A DNA stretch of 64,000 bases from contig CP136064.1 of the NCBI GenBank assembly GCA_032622095.1, positions 178,902,011-178,966,010 on the forward strand, in the 5' to 3' direction. Below are positions 25,101 through 32,121 of this stretch, in pieces. The DNA comes from Siphonodentalium dalli (lineage: Eukaryota > Mollusca > Scaphopoda > Gadilida > Siphonodentaliidae). Numbering within the stretch: position 1 is the first letter of the stretch; every line of letters starts with the position of its first letter. The notes beneath the pieces were generated by a model that saw only the letters and a program-made list of their open reading frames with translations, searched no databases and was not told the origin of the DNA. The translations under genes were made by a program, and so were the position numbers.

Positions 25101-27721
25101 TGCCAGTGCATTCTGTTATATATGCGAGTCTCCCATAGGGAGCCGTGCATATATATATATATAAGAATACACCTGGCTTACAAGGTCCATGTAAATATTG
25201 TTAGGCCACTGTATTCTCTTTTATATGCGAGGCTCCCTATAGGAGACTCGCATATATAAGAGAATGTATTGGCACAGGGTTTTAGCAAAATTTCAGGAAG
25301 CTCCAGTCATGGAAGGGTTTAAATTAGTTGAAATCCTCTCATTTCCATTTGCATCCATCATTATTATTTATATGTTGTTCTTATCCTTTATAGTGCTTTT
25401 ATGTGATATGTTAAGCTGGCTCACAGTGTCAAGGCCCTTTATATCATGAATGCAGGCTTTTCACATCAACTCAAGTGCAAGAGTTAAAAACTCAGATCTC
25501 CAATTTATCCCCAATTATAATTTTTTTATAGGCTACCGTTGAAATTGTAATGACTAAAAGGTGCCGAAGGATAAATTCTATCGATTTATTGGGTAAATTG
25601 TAGGATTCCATAAAATGATCTACTACCTGGAATTCTTGGAAAATTGCCTGAGAACACAGGTATTTATTTTGTCCAGGTTGTATTCCTACATTTTTCAGTC
25701 ATTTTTTTTAAAACTGGCCATTTGGCAATTTTTTTGGGAACTACTCCAATCAGTTTGTCAGTCTTTCCACCTATGTGTGTGTCCGACTTACCTTTCCAGA
25801 GCATAACTTGAGTATGCACTAGCTGCCATGGGGGGTATCCTTAGTCCCATTGAAACAGCCTCCTCTAGTTATAACTTGCTTAGATCGATTCACACCCCAT
25901 GTGGCAAAGATATCAAGTGTCACCAATACATCTTCGTGGCACATTATGTAGATCTTTTTATGAGCTGTTTGTCACATTTACCATTTTAAAATTCACTGTA
26001 ATTTTTTATGGGCAAAAAACATTAAAATTTTTGGCGACACACATTATCATCGCTTGGCTTCTCTTGTTATGAGCATGTCACCAAAAACTGCCATTTTTAG
26101 TCGAGTTTTTTTCCAAAACTCGACTTATAGTTTGATGAGGGACTGCGGGCGGGCGGGCGTTCGGCCTGTTTTGCTTATAACTCAACCGTTTATTGACGGA
26201 TTAAAAAATTTGGTGTGTGAGTACATATCCATGCACGTAAGCTGCAGACAAAAAATCGGGTTCGTCCGCACATTTATTACAGAGTTATGGCCCTTTGCCA
26301 TTTTTCACTGATTTTAGGCTCGTTAGCGCAACAACTTCAACAAACGTTACCTGATTCGATTGAAAATTGGTATATAGGTGTCTCCCAAGAATATCTCGGA
26401 CGAGTTCGAAAACCGGCCTGGTCCGATAAAATTTGATAGAGTTATGGCCCTTAATTAGTCATTTTTCACGAATTTTCAGCTCGTTAGCGCGATAACTTCA
26501 ACAAACGTTATCCGATTTGATTGAAATTTGGTATATAGGTGTCTCCCAAGAATATCTCGGACGAGTTCGAAAACCGGCCTGGTCCGATCAAATTTGATAG
26601 AGTTATGGTCCTTAAGTAGTCATTTTGTACGAATTTTGAGCTCGTTAGCGCGATAACTTCAACAAACATCATCCGATTCAACTAAAATTTGGTATATAAG
26701 TGTCTTCCAATAATATCCTGGACGAGTTCGAAAACCAGCCTGGCCCAATAAAATTTGATAGAGTTATGGCCCTCAATTAGTCATTTTTCGTGAATTTTTA
26801 GCTCGTTAGCGCGATAACTTCAACAAACGTCCTCCGATTTGTTTAAAATTTGGAATAGACGTACTTGCCAAGAATATTTCGGACGAGTTCGAAAACCAGC
26901 CTGGCCCGATAAAATTTGATAGAGTTATGGCCCTTAATTAGTCATTTTTCGATTTTACCTATTAATTAGTCAACCGATACTGATGCACACCAATTGGCGG
27001 TAGCCACCGGCGGTAAGCCACCGAAAACGAGACACAGCATCTCTGATGCCACCTCTTGTTCTTGCTTAACTGGATAGTTATTCCTGAACTCTGTAGGAGA
27101 TAGAAGAGTTCCTTGCAGCAATTGTATCAAGAACCAGTCAATCCCGTGACATCCAACTCTCTTGGTTTGCAATTCATGAAGTAAGATCACATTTAAATAT
27201 TGGAATTTTATGTCAAGTCATTACCATTGCTTAGTGAAACCTGACATCGACATCTGCCATTGTTTTTGTGATTCTTTTGACTTATTTTTATTATTTATGT
27301 TGGTGGGCACTGAATGACACATTAGCTCTCAAATTGAATAGTGCATTCTCTTATATATGTGAGTCTCCCATAGGGAGCTCACATATATAAGAGATTACAC
27401 TGGTTTAAAAGGTCAATGTAAACATTGTTAGGCCAATTCATTCTCTTATATATGCGAGGCGCCCTATGGGAGAGTTGAATATATAAGAGGATGCATTGGC
27501 ACAGAGTTATCGCAAAATTTCAGAAAGTTCCAGTCATGAAATTGTTAACTAACAAGTTATATTAATACATCTACTATTTGACACGATCTCCCACCACACA
27601 TTATGGAATTATAGTCTGTTGTGCTTGACGGGTGATGTTAGATGTTTTTTTCCAGCTAAATCTGTCTGTGAAACCATGGAAACATGACTCCATCATCAGT
27701 AGTGAAATCGCTTACAGTTGA
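859..27721 (+). CDS. C2-domain-like protein, tentatively CCDC17-like (3' part of gene)
   Basis: Spliced gene, 5' end outside the window. Exons: 859-1162, 4311-4553, 8436-8597, 9994-10162, 12589-12753, 14216-14379, 16643-16815, 19942-20077, 21773-21841, 22961-23164, then either 24517-24549 (TAG) or 27097-27180 plus 27656-27721 (TGA). Donor and acceptor phases agree at every junction, giving about 606 or 645 visible residues. The N-terminal part is proline-rich and basic (PPPSPPKRTPQPKK). A first C2-like beta-sandwich follows (FDLYIDEVRFIPDNATITK, then LLLMLRVYTVDI and LVVIGNCIFSLF). A second lies around MFIQCYMFVQPG, CLVVLIFGAAVSYDP and IIGWTVVPLFEG. No transmembrane segment or signal peptide is visible. 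From memory the first C2-like region resembles invertebrate CCDC17-like proteins, but this is unverified. Function is unknown. The exon structure is firm; the family name is not. Confidence 0.8.
1200..1499. mobile_element. Family A palindromic MITE (mariner-type), with loop insert
   Basis: Ends CAGTAATGCCCTAAATAATC and its reverse complement, flanked by TA on both sides, as in Tc1/mariner elements. Arms carry 'ccacag(c)a(g)aattatgggt' and 'ggaaatatggcttgttgccattc'. Unlike other copies, the hairpin loop holds about 90 bp (1303-1393) that recurs alone at 3147-3238. Lies 37 bp after a splice donor. Confidence 0.9.
1746..2848. mobile_element. Non-autonomous hAT-like transposon with 8-bp target duplication
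   Basis: An 8-bp direct repeat CTCTATGC flanks the element (1746-1753 and 2841-2848). The termini are TATTGATGTAACGATA on the left and, reverse complemented, TAGTGATGTACCGATTA on the right, followed by many short 'ccgata/tatcgg' subterminal motifs on both sides. An 8-bp duplication and a TAGTGATGTA-type end fit hAT elements. The roughly 1.09-kb interior has no long open frame, so it is presumably mobilised in trans. Confidence 0.85.
3147..3238. repeat. Solo copy of the family A loop insert
   Basis: Starts ctctccctagcttggca and ends ccataaaatgcatg, about 90% like positions 1303-1393, which sit inside the MITE loop. No MITE arms flank this copy, so it is either an independent repeat or the donor of that insert. 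Confidence 0.75.
3415..3845. mobile_element. Family B composite palindromic element
   Basis: Two palindromic modules (about 3430-3530 and 3763-3838) read gaggtccccagagggtgaa and its complement. Between them is an internal segment, 'cctcatcttctctggaaagtagc' to 'cataatcgaggtgccc', that recurs at 19380-19560 and, inverted, at about 39700-39930. A 130-codon antisense frame across it (3526-3918) is part of the repeat, not a gene. Confidence 0.8.
4311..4553 (+). CDS. C2-like gene, second visible exon
   Basis: 81 codons in phase 0/0. The acceptor is gttatag|TTA ACA GGG AGA and the donor GGA GTG|gtaagt. Begins LTGRFLRTGNDVTIPD, continues PSYQFRITLNSKNKR and LLLMLRVYTVDILTEK, and ends LFNTSGV. Alternating hydrophobic strands and the 'RVYTVD' stretch look like core C2 beta-strands. 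It completes the ITK|LTGRF junction with the previous exon and joins cleanly to 8436. The exon has no ATG-initiated frame, so a simple open-reading-frame scan would miss it. Confidence 0.88.
4553..5055. repeat. 45/48-bp minisatellite that starts at the splice donor
   Basis: Eleven units begin ggtaagttct at 4553, 4598, 4643, 4688, 4733, 4778, 4823, 4868, 4916, 4961 and 5009; the last degenerates by 5055. Most units are 45 bp, and those with an extra 'tat' are 48 bp. Each unit contains gagtggtaagt, a strong 5' splice-site match, and the first copy is the authentic donor of exon 4311-4553. Because 45 and 48 divide by 3, long repetitive frames run through it on both strands; they are not genes. 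Confidence 0.95.
5056..6383. other. Intronic stretch, nothing recognised
   Basis: AT-rich sequence between the minisatellite and the family D array. Short overlapping open frames at 5937-6226 show no splice context or domain. No inverted repeat or known element end was found. Confidence 0.5.
6384..8361 (+). repeat. Family D element: about 11 tandem 160-bp units
   Basis: Starts with the near-palindrome agctcaactttactttgta (6386 on) and 'gagctattgccatgg', and ends 'ccaagttgagctacagtgtcattgacactttca'. In between, units of about 157-165 bp repeat with the landmark aacatggccgccag at about 6598, 6755, 6918, 7084, 7239, 7401, 7566, 7721, 7883, 8038 and 8203. The same element recurs at 17313, 47100, 48240 and, degraded, 58515. 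Open frames inside are repeat shadows. Confidence 0.9.
8436..8597 (+). CDS. C2-like gene, third visible exon
   Basis: 54 codons, phase 0/0. Acceptor ttccatatgcag, donor GGA CCT|gtaaga. Includes MLRVGEYQLRLRSGSPD, a serine/aspartate-rich linker and ASILIRVLPHGP, whose hydrophobic run looks like a beta-strand. It joins in frame to 4311-4553 and to 9994. Confidence 0.88.
8645..8846. mobile_element. Family A MITE
   Basis: TA-flanked, CAGTAATGCCC ends, short-loop palindrome of about 200 bp, lying 47 bp downstream of the exon 8436-8597 donor. Confidence 0.9.
9231..9448. mobile_element. Family A MITE, nearly perfect palindrome
   Basis: Arms of about 100 bp meet at gctctccccgagagc. The ends are CAGTAATGCCCTAATTAATC and its complement, with TA at both edges. 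The high arm identity suggests a recent copy. Confidence 0.92.
9508..9965. repeat. Family E-type interspersed repeat
   Basis: Starts 'gtcccccctgaaaacaaaattgggtgggggactac' and carries the 'gaaatttggtctacatatcag' and 'aggtcaaggtcaaatttg' phrases seen in other arrays here. No coding potential. Confidence 0.6.
9994..10162 (+). CDS. C2-like gene, fourth visible exon
   Basis: Phase 0 in, phase 1 out (GTC A|gtgagt). Encodes GFAPTKGYPSGCYQSQSCEP, then WRIFDSYSDSMAYPKTV and MIERLQSHEGVPV. The split Ser codon is completed by exon 12589. The pyrimidine-rich acceptor tttcctatatttcag supports the start. Confidence 0.88.
10184..10416. mobile_element. Family H MITE (piggyBac-like ends)
   Basis: Shows the landmark arms 'gaatggattctcca', 'gttgaacttattatctgaacattt' and 'gggagaatccatttagtatagaaagg'. 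Terminal CCTTT/AAAGG with TTAA remnants. It begins about 20 bp after the exon 9994-10162 donor. Confidence 0.75.
10440..10990. repeat. Tandem repeat, about 164-bp unit, 3+ copies
   Basis: Units carry 'ttctattctggagttatttatctttgtaaat', 'atcaatgaaatttggtatggatgttcacta' and 'gagtgttcaatc'. Successive copies begin near 10515, 10685 and 10849. Confidence 0.85.
11440..12005. repeat. Family E array with CTGT microsatellite
   Basis: Opens with 'tagtatggtaaacatagtgtcgttgtccgg', a CCGT/CTGT run at about 11505-11535, then three units of about 140 bp, each with 'ccaaatttggtatg', 'tacagatcgag' and 'gagttatggccctttt'. Confidence 0.85.
12589..12753 (+). CDS. C2-like gene, fifth visible exon
   Basis: Phase 1 in and out (acceptor atatttccag, donor CCA G|gttagt). 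Encodes ANKPAIEKWASGRLDLKK, SLSHCVRYRVKTGCIVNV and SQASGLP, entering the second C2-like region. Junction codons AGT (with exon 9994) and GAG (with exon 14216) are completed correctly. Confidence 0.88.
12779..13027. mobile_element. Family C MITE (piggyBac-like ends)
   Basis: CCCTTTCATGACAGGAGC at the left and its partner gtcatgaaaggg|ttaa at the right. Two internal hairpins are built on 'ttatatatgcgagtctcccatag' type arms. It starts 26 bp after the exon 12589-12753 donor. Confidence 0.88.
13038..13227. mobile_element. Family A MITE, decayed
   Basis: CAGTAATGCCCTAAATAATC left end; the right end is mutated to ggcattacta. The left arm has lost about 35 bp around 'gaaaatatacggtgagagc'. It is only about 10 bp from the family C copy to its left. 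Confidence 0.85.
13228..14215. other. Intronic stretch with a short direct duplication
   Basis: A roughly 35-bp unit 'agtgacaacttgaattncaatagtct' occurs twice at about 13619-13677. Otherwise no exon, element end or hairpin is recognised. A 101-codon antisense frame (13800-14105) has no domain or splice support. Confidence 0.5.
14216..14379 (+). CDS. C2-like gene, sixth visible exon
   Basis: Phase 1 in, phase 0 out (AAT GGA CAG|gtattt). Contains EGMFIQCYMFVQPGNKVAG, then a Thr/Ser/Gln-rich section ending WTDANGQ. The IQCYMFV strand is a core beta-strand candidate of the second C2-like region. Confidence 0.88.
14384..14480. mobile_element. Family H MITE fragment
   Basis: 'ttaactctttatgtactaaatactcattgacaagcagtt' and 'gaatgttcagataataagttcaa' are the family H left arm. 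It starts 4 bp into the intron, at TTAA. Confidence 0.75.
14500..15025. repeat. C-tract and family E-type tandem repeat
   Basis: A pure C run (about 14502-14516) is followed by units with 'tttgtccgagcttttattactacattttt', 'gaaacttt/gacacagatgtttagtac' and 'gggaacctgtgcacctgcgattatgaggt'. Related sequence is at 24060-24165 and about 25640-25720. Confidence 0.75.
15062..15334. mobile_element. Family A MITE with duplicated arm module
   Basis: Normal CAGTAATGCCC ends, but 'gagagctttccgatgaatggcaacaagccatatttccga' occurs twice in tandem and 'tcaggattttt' is doubled in the left arm. This looks like slippage or gap repair within the palindrome. Confidence 0.88.
15340..16605. repeat. Direct 'tttagccaaa' repeats flanking a 1.1-kb block with a G22 tract
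   Basis: 'aaaaaaactttagccaaaagtttagccaaatgaaaattttattagcc' at 15349-15400 recurs in direct orientation at about 16540-16590. Between them is a G homopolymer at 15581-15602 and unrelated AT-rich DNA, including two short 'cgatcgggtttccctttgta' copies near 16215 and 16242. This could be an insertion with duplicated flanks or a tandem duplication. Confidence 0.6.
16643..16815 (+). CDS. C2-like gene, seventh visible exon
   Basis: Phase 0 in, phase 2 out (GAA GG|gtaatt). Acceptor gtgttctttcag. Encodes LIRPYYDQYSCLVVLIFGAA, then VSYDPDPGHKQAG and NIIGWTVVPLFEG. The two hydrophobic strands and the acidic YDPDP loop are what a C2 fold would show; whether the loop binds calcium is unknown. Confidence 0.9.
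16865..17122. mobile_element. Family C MITE, decayed
   Basis: Both internal hairpins ('ctcctatatatgctagtc', 'ctcttatatatgctgggc') and the right end 'gaagctccagtctttgaatggttaa' are recognisable. The left end is poorly kept. Confidence 0.8.
17175..19236. mobile_element. Family H MITE split by a family D element
   Basis: The left arm (17175-17312) starts TTAACCCTTTATATTCTAAA. The right arm (about 19109-19236) ends 'gggagaatccatttagtatagaaagggttaa'. A complete D element lies between the arms, so D inserted after H. Confidence 0.85.
17313..19108 (+). repeat. Family D element: about 10 tandem 160-bp units
   Basis: Same ends as at 6384 (agctcaactttactttgta ... ttgagctacaatgtcattgacactttca). Unit landmarks aacatggccgccag or variants are near 17503, 17660, 17823, 17988, 18147, 18308, 18464, 18624, 18787 and 18952. 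Confidence 0.9.
19305..19625. mobile_element. Family B composite element, decayed
   Basis: Palindromic 'gaggtcctcaaagagtgaatt ... ggggacctcattctgc', then the internal segment with 'cataatcgaggtgac' and a closing 'gcagaatgaggttctcaaagggtgaatt'. Same layout as 3415-3845 with more mutations. Confidence 0.75.
19942..20077 (+). CDS. C2-like gene, eighth visible exon
   Basis: Phase 2 in, phase 0 out (AAT TTT TAT|gtaagt). Acceptor tttaatttcag. Encodes NSTKMGVHQVPIMKGKPD, LEGFILNPLESVVRQKK and FTASNFY. It continues the PLFEG strand of the previous exon with correct phase. Confidence 0.87.
20405..20810. mobile_element. Family C-related palindromic MITE with TTAA|CCCTTT ends
   Basis: Left TTAACCCTTTACCCAACAGA and right 'tttgttgggtaaagggttaa' are complementary. 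The inner arms 'ccaatgcattctcttatatatgcgagtcgacc' form long hairpins around about 20505-20590. Confidence 0.88.
20811..21430. repeat. Family E-type repeat, several units
   Basis: Repeats 'gacttagaacattttgagtgaatatgcacttgggtgcc', 'cctatttacctaaaacttcaggacattgttactgacacattg' and 'gttgatggaaaatgttttta'. Copies lie at about 20260-20405, 20820-20995 and 21300-21430, spaced by unrelated DNA. Confidence 0.8.
21773..21841 (+). CDS. C2-like gene, ninth visible exon
   Basis: 23 codons, phase 0/0. Acceptor tatttcttccag, donor ATG CCC|gtgagt. Encodes TTGCLTVNIWDGHYDYQDIP. Small, but both splice sites are strong and the frame continues on both sides. Confidence 0.83.
22285..22860. repeat. Foldback element, about 150-bp arms
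   Basis: 'tttctaaatggtaagcaaaaataat ... gatgatgtgagtgagcac ... gatcttgg' (22310-22437) pairs with 'accaagatcaaatt ... tcactcacatcatctgtattt ... gcttaccatttaaatata' (about 22697-22835). The loop is about 260 bp. It lies wholly inside the intron between exons 21773 and 22961. Confidence 0.82.
22961..23164 (+). CDS. C2-like gene, tenth visible exon
   Basis: 68 codons, phase 0/0. Acceptor tttataatttgcag, donor AAT ATG|gtaagt. Lysine-rich: NAVKKAGLPKTGKKVSDFVV, SLEPKAKQQGIKSQIYK, YFEESVNNVFLSNM. Followed by two alternative 3' routes. Confidence 0.88.
23174..23330. mobile_element. Family I palindromic MITE (TTAA|CCCTTTCAGTGCC)
   Basis: The left end TTAACCCTTTCAGTGCCAAG and right 'cttggcactgaatgggttaa' are complementary, with inner 'gtatcaacccatatttccttga'. 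It begins 9 bp past the exon 22961-23164 donor. A related copy carries the family C module at 32674-32925. Confidence 0.9.
23693..23870. mobile_element. Family A MITE with deletion in right arm
   Basis: Left end cattaatgctctaagtaatc, right end 'gattacttagagcattactgta'. The right arm lacks the 'atcctgaaaaattacccataattctgctgtgg' block. Confidence 0.87.
23978..24245. repeat. Interspersed repeat 'atacccccattatgaagttatggggg'
   Basis: Starts with a small palindrome (cccccattatgaagttatggggg), then cattcatccgtccttgga-like text and the 'gaacctgtgcacctgcaattatgag' phrase shared with 14500-15025. Confidence 0.65.
24517..24549 (+). CDS. C2-like gene, short terminal exon (isoform a)
   Basis: A strong acceptor (tacccttttttttcag) is followed by ATVAQSAGYS and TAG, in phase with exon 22961-23164. 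An AATAAA polyadenylation signal sits 100 bp downstream. The tail is ten residues. It competes with exons 27097 and 27656 as the 3' end of the gene. Confidence 0.75.
   Translation, partial: ATVAQSAGYS
24649..24654 (+). promoter_or_regulatory. Polyadenylation signal AATAAA
   Basis: Canonical hexamer in 'gctttgaataaattctc', 100 bp after the TAG at 24547-24549 and just before a MITE half. Confidence 0.6.
24675..24760. mobile_element. Family A MITE, right half only
   Basis: 'caagccatatttccgactaaatcc' through 'tatttagggcattactgta'. No left arm is present. Confidence 0.88.
24907..25060. mobile_element. Family H MITE
   Basis: TTAA|TCCTTTCTAAACTAAATGG to tatttagtatagaaaggg|TTAA. The right TTAA is shared with the family C copy that follows. 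Confidence 0.88.
25057..25322. mobile_element. Family C MITE abutting family H at a shared TTAA
   Basis: TTAA|CCTTTTCATGACAGGAGC to cagtcatggaaggg|TTTAA. Carries two internal hairpins with 'gttatatatgcgagtctcccatag' and 'ctcttttatatgcgaggctccc'. Confidence 0.9.
26075..26960 (+). repeat. Family E tandem array, about 160-bp units, 5 copies
   Basis: Opens with a small hairpin (gtcgagtttttttcc / aaaactcgac). Each unit has 'agctcgttagcgcgataacttcaacaaacg', 'aaatttggtatataggtgtctcccaagaat', 'ggacgagttcgaaaaccggcctgg' and 'gatagagttatggccctta'. Unit starts near 26329, 26479, 26641 and 26801 after the first. Confidence 0.9.
27097..27180 (+). CDS. C2-like gene, probable downstream exon (isoform b)
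   Basis: 28 codons, phase 0/0. Acceptor ctgaactctgtag (weak pyrimidine tract), donor CAT GAA|gtaaga. Encodes EIEEFLAAIVSRTSQSRD, then IQLSWFAIHE. It joins exon 22961-23164 in frame and leads in frame into 27656. It could instead belong to a separate small gene; no start for one is seen. Confidence 0.62.
27325..27550. mobile_element. Family C MITE, ends decayed
   Basis: Two hairpins ('ctcttatatatgtgagtctcccatagggag', 'ctcttatatatgcgaggcgccc') and 'aaagttccagtcatgaaattgttaac' identify it. The left CCCTTT end is lost. Confidence 0.85.
27656..27721 (+). CDS. C2-like gene, probable last exon (isoform b)
   Basis: Strong acceptor (gatgtttttttccag), then LNLSVKPWKHDSIISSEIAY, S and TGA at 27719-27721. 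Phase 0 continues from 27097-27180. No AATAAA lies close by; one occurs near 28428. Confidence 0.62.
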   Translation, partial: LNLSVKPWKHDSIISSEIAYS

Positions 27722-30235
27722 AGTGACACTGTCATATTTAGAGGATATTACTTGGTTGGTTCGCCTCTTAGGAACTGACAACTCTTTCAAATGAGTGATA
27801 TAAAAAAAATTGATATCTGCACATTATTTAGATATGAAATAGATTTACAGCATGTCTTAAAACCATATTACTCGGATTTGTGATGTCGTAAAATGATATT
27901 ACTCGGATTGGCAATGTTGTAAAATGATATTACTCGGTTTAAAGGCAAATTGAAGCAATATTCACAAAGTTCGATAACAGGCCGTCTGTAAAAAAAATGT
28001 CATATTTAATTAATAATTGACCATATGCACTACGTGCTTTTAAACAGAGGTAGCACAAATATAGATATATGTATTATTGTAGATGAGATATTTTTAGCTT
28101 CCATGAATTGAACTGAGCTATGTTAATTAATATATGTGTTTTGTCATGTTATCATATTTATTTTTCATACTGTTGCTGATTTCATTTCACTATCATGTTC
28201 CAAGCCAAATTTATAAATGAATGTTTTATTTTAAAACATAAAACCTCAAATATTATGCTGATAATGGACTTGTCTGTTTAAATTATTTCCCCCCTGTCAA
28301 AGTTGATATTTTTGAGCTTATGGCTGATCGGTTTTAACTCTTTCAACCCGTAATGCAAAAATATTTGCGCAAACTTCATGTAAACCATACTGCAAAAATA
28401 CGGAAACCCACGTTTTTGTTTACATTATCAATAAAAACATATAGAGGGCCTTTCCACCATTCAACATGAATACAGCCAATGGATGATTAGATTATTGGGG
28501 GGTACCGGCATTAAATGAGAAGAACTGTCAGTGAAATTCTGGAATATTGACATTGTTATTATTGTCGTCGGGCATTGAAGGTCAATCAGGGGTTCCAGTT
28601 TACTTCTGTGTTACGAGAGTGACTAATGGCCAATCTTGGTGCCACTAAAAGACAACATGACAGTTCTAAAAAAAGTTAAATGTCTTTAATAGGCCATTTT
28701 GGCATGATTTGTGTTGGAATATTATTACTGAATTACTTATATGGTCAGTTATCGTACATTAATCGACCATCATGGCATTTATGATGTCAATTTAGCTGAT
28801 TTATAGGGGCGTGGCTATGAAATGTAAATCTCGCTTTCTACGCATATTTTTCATCGGTTTTTCGCTGATTGGCCATTTTAATCAACAGTTGCACCTATTT
28901 TTTTGTTTGATCAAATCATGATTAATGATTATCATTACTGAACCACAAAGTCACATTTGTTGATTAAAAAGCGTTTTACGCTGATAATATGCACAATTGA
29001 TGACCGACCATTGAAAATATTGCATTTATTGAAATGAAATAACAATGTCATAAGCAATATTGCCAGTTCCGTTAAATTCTGGGTAGCTGCCTAGCAACCA
29101 TTGCTAAGCAGTGATCGCTTGACAATACTTACCTATCTTATAATGAGTACAGCTCTAACAGGAACATCCACATGGAGTTTCAGGTAGATAGTGCGTATAC
29201 AACATTACTAACATCAGGCATATAGGTGTCTATAATATAGTAAAAAACATCCTGGGAGCTCAGGGTATAGGGCTCACTCGGTGCAGGGGGTCAGGGTTAA
29301 TGATCTATAAATTGTTCACTCCAGGTTGAGAGTAATTAACCCTTTCATGACTGGAGCTTTCTGATAGTTTAACCGTTGTGTTCTCTGAAATGGTACAGTC
29401 CATATAGTTGGAATTTTCGACAATCTTAGTTCATTGCTACATTCTTCCAATCTGGACAGTCTTTGGATATGAATTTATTGGTTTTATTCAATGAAATAAG
29501 TCCACAATATATCAAACTGACATTACCGAAATTTCCAACCACAACGATCATATGATATCAGAAAACACGATCTCTAAACTACATACATATATGTGTTAAT
29601 ATTTACTTCTTAATTTGGGATGAAATTATTTCCGATAATAAACAGTAATGATTCCCTGCATATAATTCATTGCTTCCACCGTGATATGAACTTAATTTGG
29701 TCTTGAAAGTGCAAACTGGGTATCTGTTGGAATGGTGTTCCTCGTCGATATGCATGGCAGCAGAGATCTATTGGCATGCATGTGGAAAGTGTTTGAGACT
29801 TTTTTACTTTTAAGTTATGGGATTGAATTTGGAGATCCTTGCACCATTCACAAATTAAATCATGTTCGGAATTTCAAAAAAAAAATGATGAGGGATTGTG
29901 GATTGAACTTTGGACCAAACGCCAATGTGCACCGATTCCACAAATCTGTATAAGTATATATAGCCAGAGGCAAAATTGGGCTACAAGACACAACAATGTT
30001 GGTAAGTTACTTTTATATTACATGTTTTTTCCACACCTAATAGAAAAGCATTATTTGAATTAAGTTTACCGTCAATATTCACTTGTTTTACAAATTATGC
30101 AAAAAAATATTTAGCATTGCCTCACGAAACCATCGCGTTTGTCAAGTAAAATTGTTTAAAGCTTAGTTGAAAAGCAAAGAAGTTTGGATTTCATTACCAT
30201 TGCCCCAATTGACAGCCATTTTCAGACATAAAGAC
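27722..30235. other. Intergenic stretch, little recognised
   Basis: A short triplication 'aaatgatattactcgg(a/t)tt' lies around 27865-27940. Otherwise it is AT-rich DNA without exons, clear element ends or hairpins. Two overlapping short frames at 29732-30063 have no support. Confidence 0.5.
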
Positions 30236-30240
30236 AGCTT

Positions 30241-30960
30241 TGAACATCATACAGTTTTTCAAGTGACATGATACACTGATTCTGATGCATCAATATAAGT
30301 TCACGACCCCCAAAGGTCATGTGAGCGATTTATCGATCAAATGATTGAAAAGAAAATTGGATGACATATCTCACAGGCATTAACAAATGCTCTGAGTAAT
30401 GCAATAAAATTGATTATTGTGAATTCAGAGGAAGAAATTAACATTTTCAGTTGTAATCTGAATTCCGGTTACAAATGATGACCATTTTCTTGTGTGCTGA
30501 ACTAGGTTCATAATCAGTATTCCTTCTGCAGTTGTATTATCTGTTTGTCAGTTTAAATTCCTGAACATCCCTTCAGATGATTAATTGACCTTTCTAGTGT
30601 ATACATTCATAAATGAATGGGAGAATCTATTCAGTAAAGAGATGGTTTAAGAATTTGACTGTAAATCTGGTAAATCCTGTAAATCAGAACCTAGTTCACC
30701 ACACTAGAGAATGTCCATCATTTGTAACCGGAATTCAGATTACAACTGAAAATGTTAACTCCTTGCTCTGGATTCACAATAATCAATTTTATTGCATTAC
30801 TCAGAGCATTAGTTAATAATACCTGTAAGATATTTCATCCAATTTTCTTTTCAATCATCTGATCGTTATAGCTCACATGACCTTTGGGGATCGTGAACTT
30901 AGATTGATGCATCAGAACCAGTGTATCATCTCACTTGACACAGTGTATGATGTTCTAGGA
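30241..30960. repeat. Long inverted repeat (about 280-bp arms) with family H insert in the loop
   Basis: The left arm (30241-30520) carries 'catcatacag', 'gatgcatcaatataagttcacga', 'caaaggtcatgtgagc' and 'ctgaattccggttacaaatgatg'. The right arm (about 30680-30958) has the complements in reverse order. Family H right-arm text ('gaatgggagaatctattcagta') sits in the loop at about 30540-30650. Arms are roughly 85-90% alike by eye. Confidence 0.88.
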
Positions 30961-31382
30961 TTGTACCAGTATATAATAACTTGATACCCACTGATGGACA
31001 ATTGAATAATTCATGTCGGTAGAAGTATAGTTAATAGTATGTTCAACAAACAACTTCAACATATCTGAACATCCCTACAAATGAATGAATGAGATCCCTT
31101 GTGTTTCTGTCAGTCGTCTGCTTATATTTGAAAACCTCAGCACTTCTCTGAAATCACCAGGCAAATTCAGATCATGTTTTTGGGGCGGGTCCTTGGATAA
31201 TTTGGATTCAGATTAATTCAAACGGAGCCAACCAATCAAGAGGTGGAGCTATGGGACTTTAAAATTTTACAAAGTTGTTTTATTGTAAAAATTAACAGTA
31301 AATGTTGGTGTTAGTTGGTAGAAATTCTAAAAAAGAAAATCTATTTCAAAAATCTGTGGCAAAAATTTGCCTGAAACCCTGA

Positions 31383-31637
31383 GTAGACCCTTCCACGACT
31401 GGAGCTTCCAGAAATATTGTGAAAAACCTGTGCCAATGCATTCTCTTATATAATATGCGAGTCTCGCATATATAAGAGAATACATTAGCCTATCAATATT
31501 TACCTTGACCTTGTAAGCCAGTGCATTCTCTTATATATGCGAGGCTAATTATGGGAGACTCACATATATAAGAGAATCCACTGGAACATGATATTTAATG
31601 CTGCACCAACAGCGCAGCTCCTGTCATGAAGGGTTAA
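31383..31637. mobile_element. Family C MITE
   Basis: 'acccttccacgactggagc' to 'gcgcagctcctgtcatgaagggttaa', with hairpins on 'ctcttatataatatgcgagtctcgcatata' and 'ctcttatatatgcgaggctaatt'. Confidence 0.88.
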
Positions 31638-32121
31638 TATTGATTAGAAAATGCACAAATAACTATTATAATTTTTCACACAGTGTTAATAGTTCTAGTA
31701 TCCAGCGTTTTCATATGAGTTGTGGCTGATAATACATCATAGCTTCTGATAAAAAAACCATCTTCTATTGATAGGGCCATTTGTTTGTTTGCATTGCCAT
31801 CAACAATGCAATATACACATTTTTATTCATTGGCCACTTCAAGTAGATGCTATTGTAATATAGGTTGGTTTGTTCTCAACTTTCTAAAAAAAAATCTTTA
31901 GTTTACATTGGCAAGATATCAACAAAAGAAATAAATAAAAGTTAATGAAAATACTCTCTCCAATTTTCAAAGTATTTGATTACAAATATGATACTTCAGC
32001 TCTTAGAATTCTTGATAACATATACAATACAAATACATCAAAATTTGTAAGCATTACAAATACAATGCAAATACAGAACACAATTACCCCATCCCTGACA
32101 TATACATGTACATCAGTTTAG

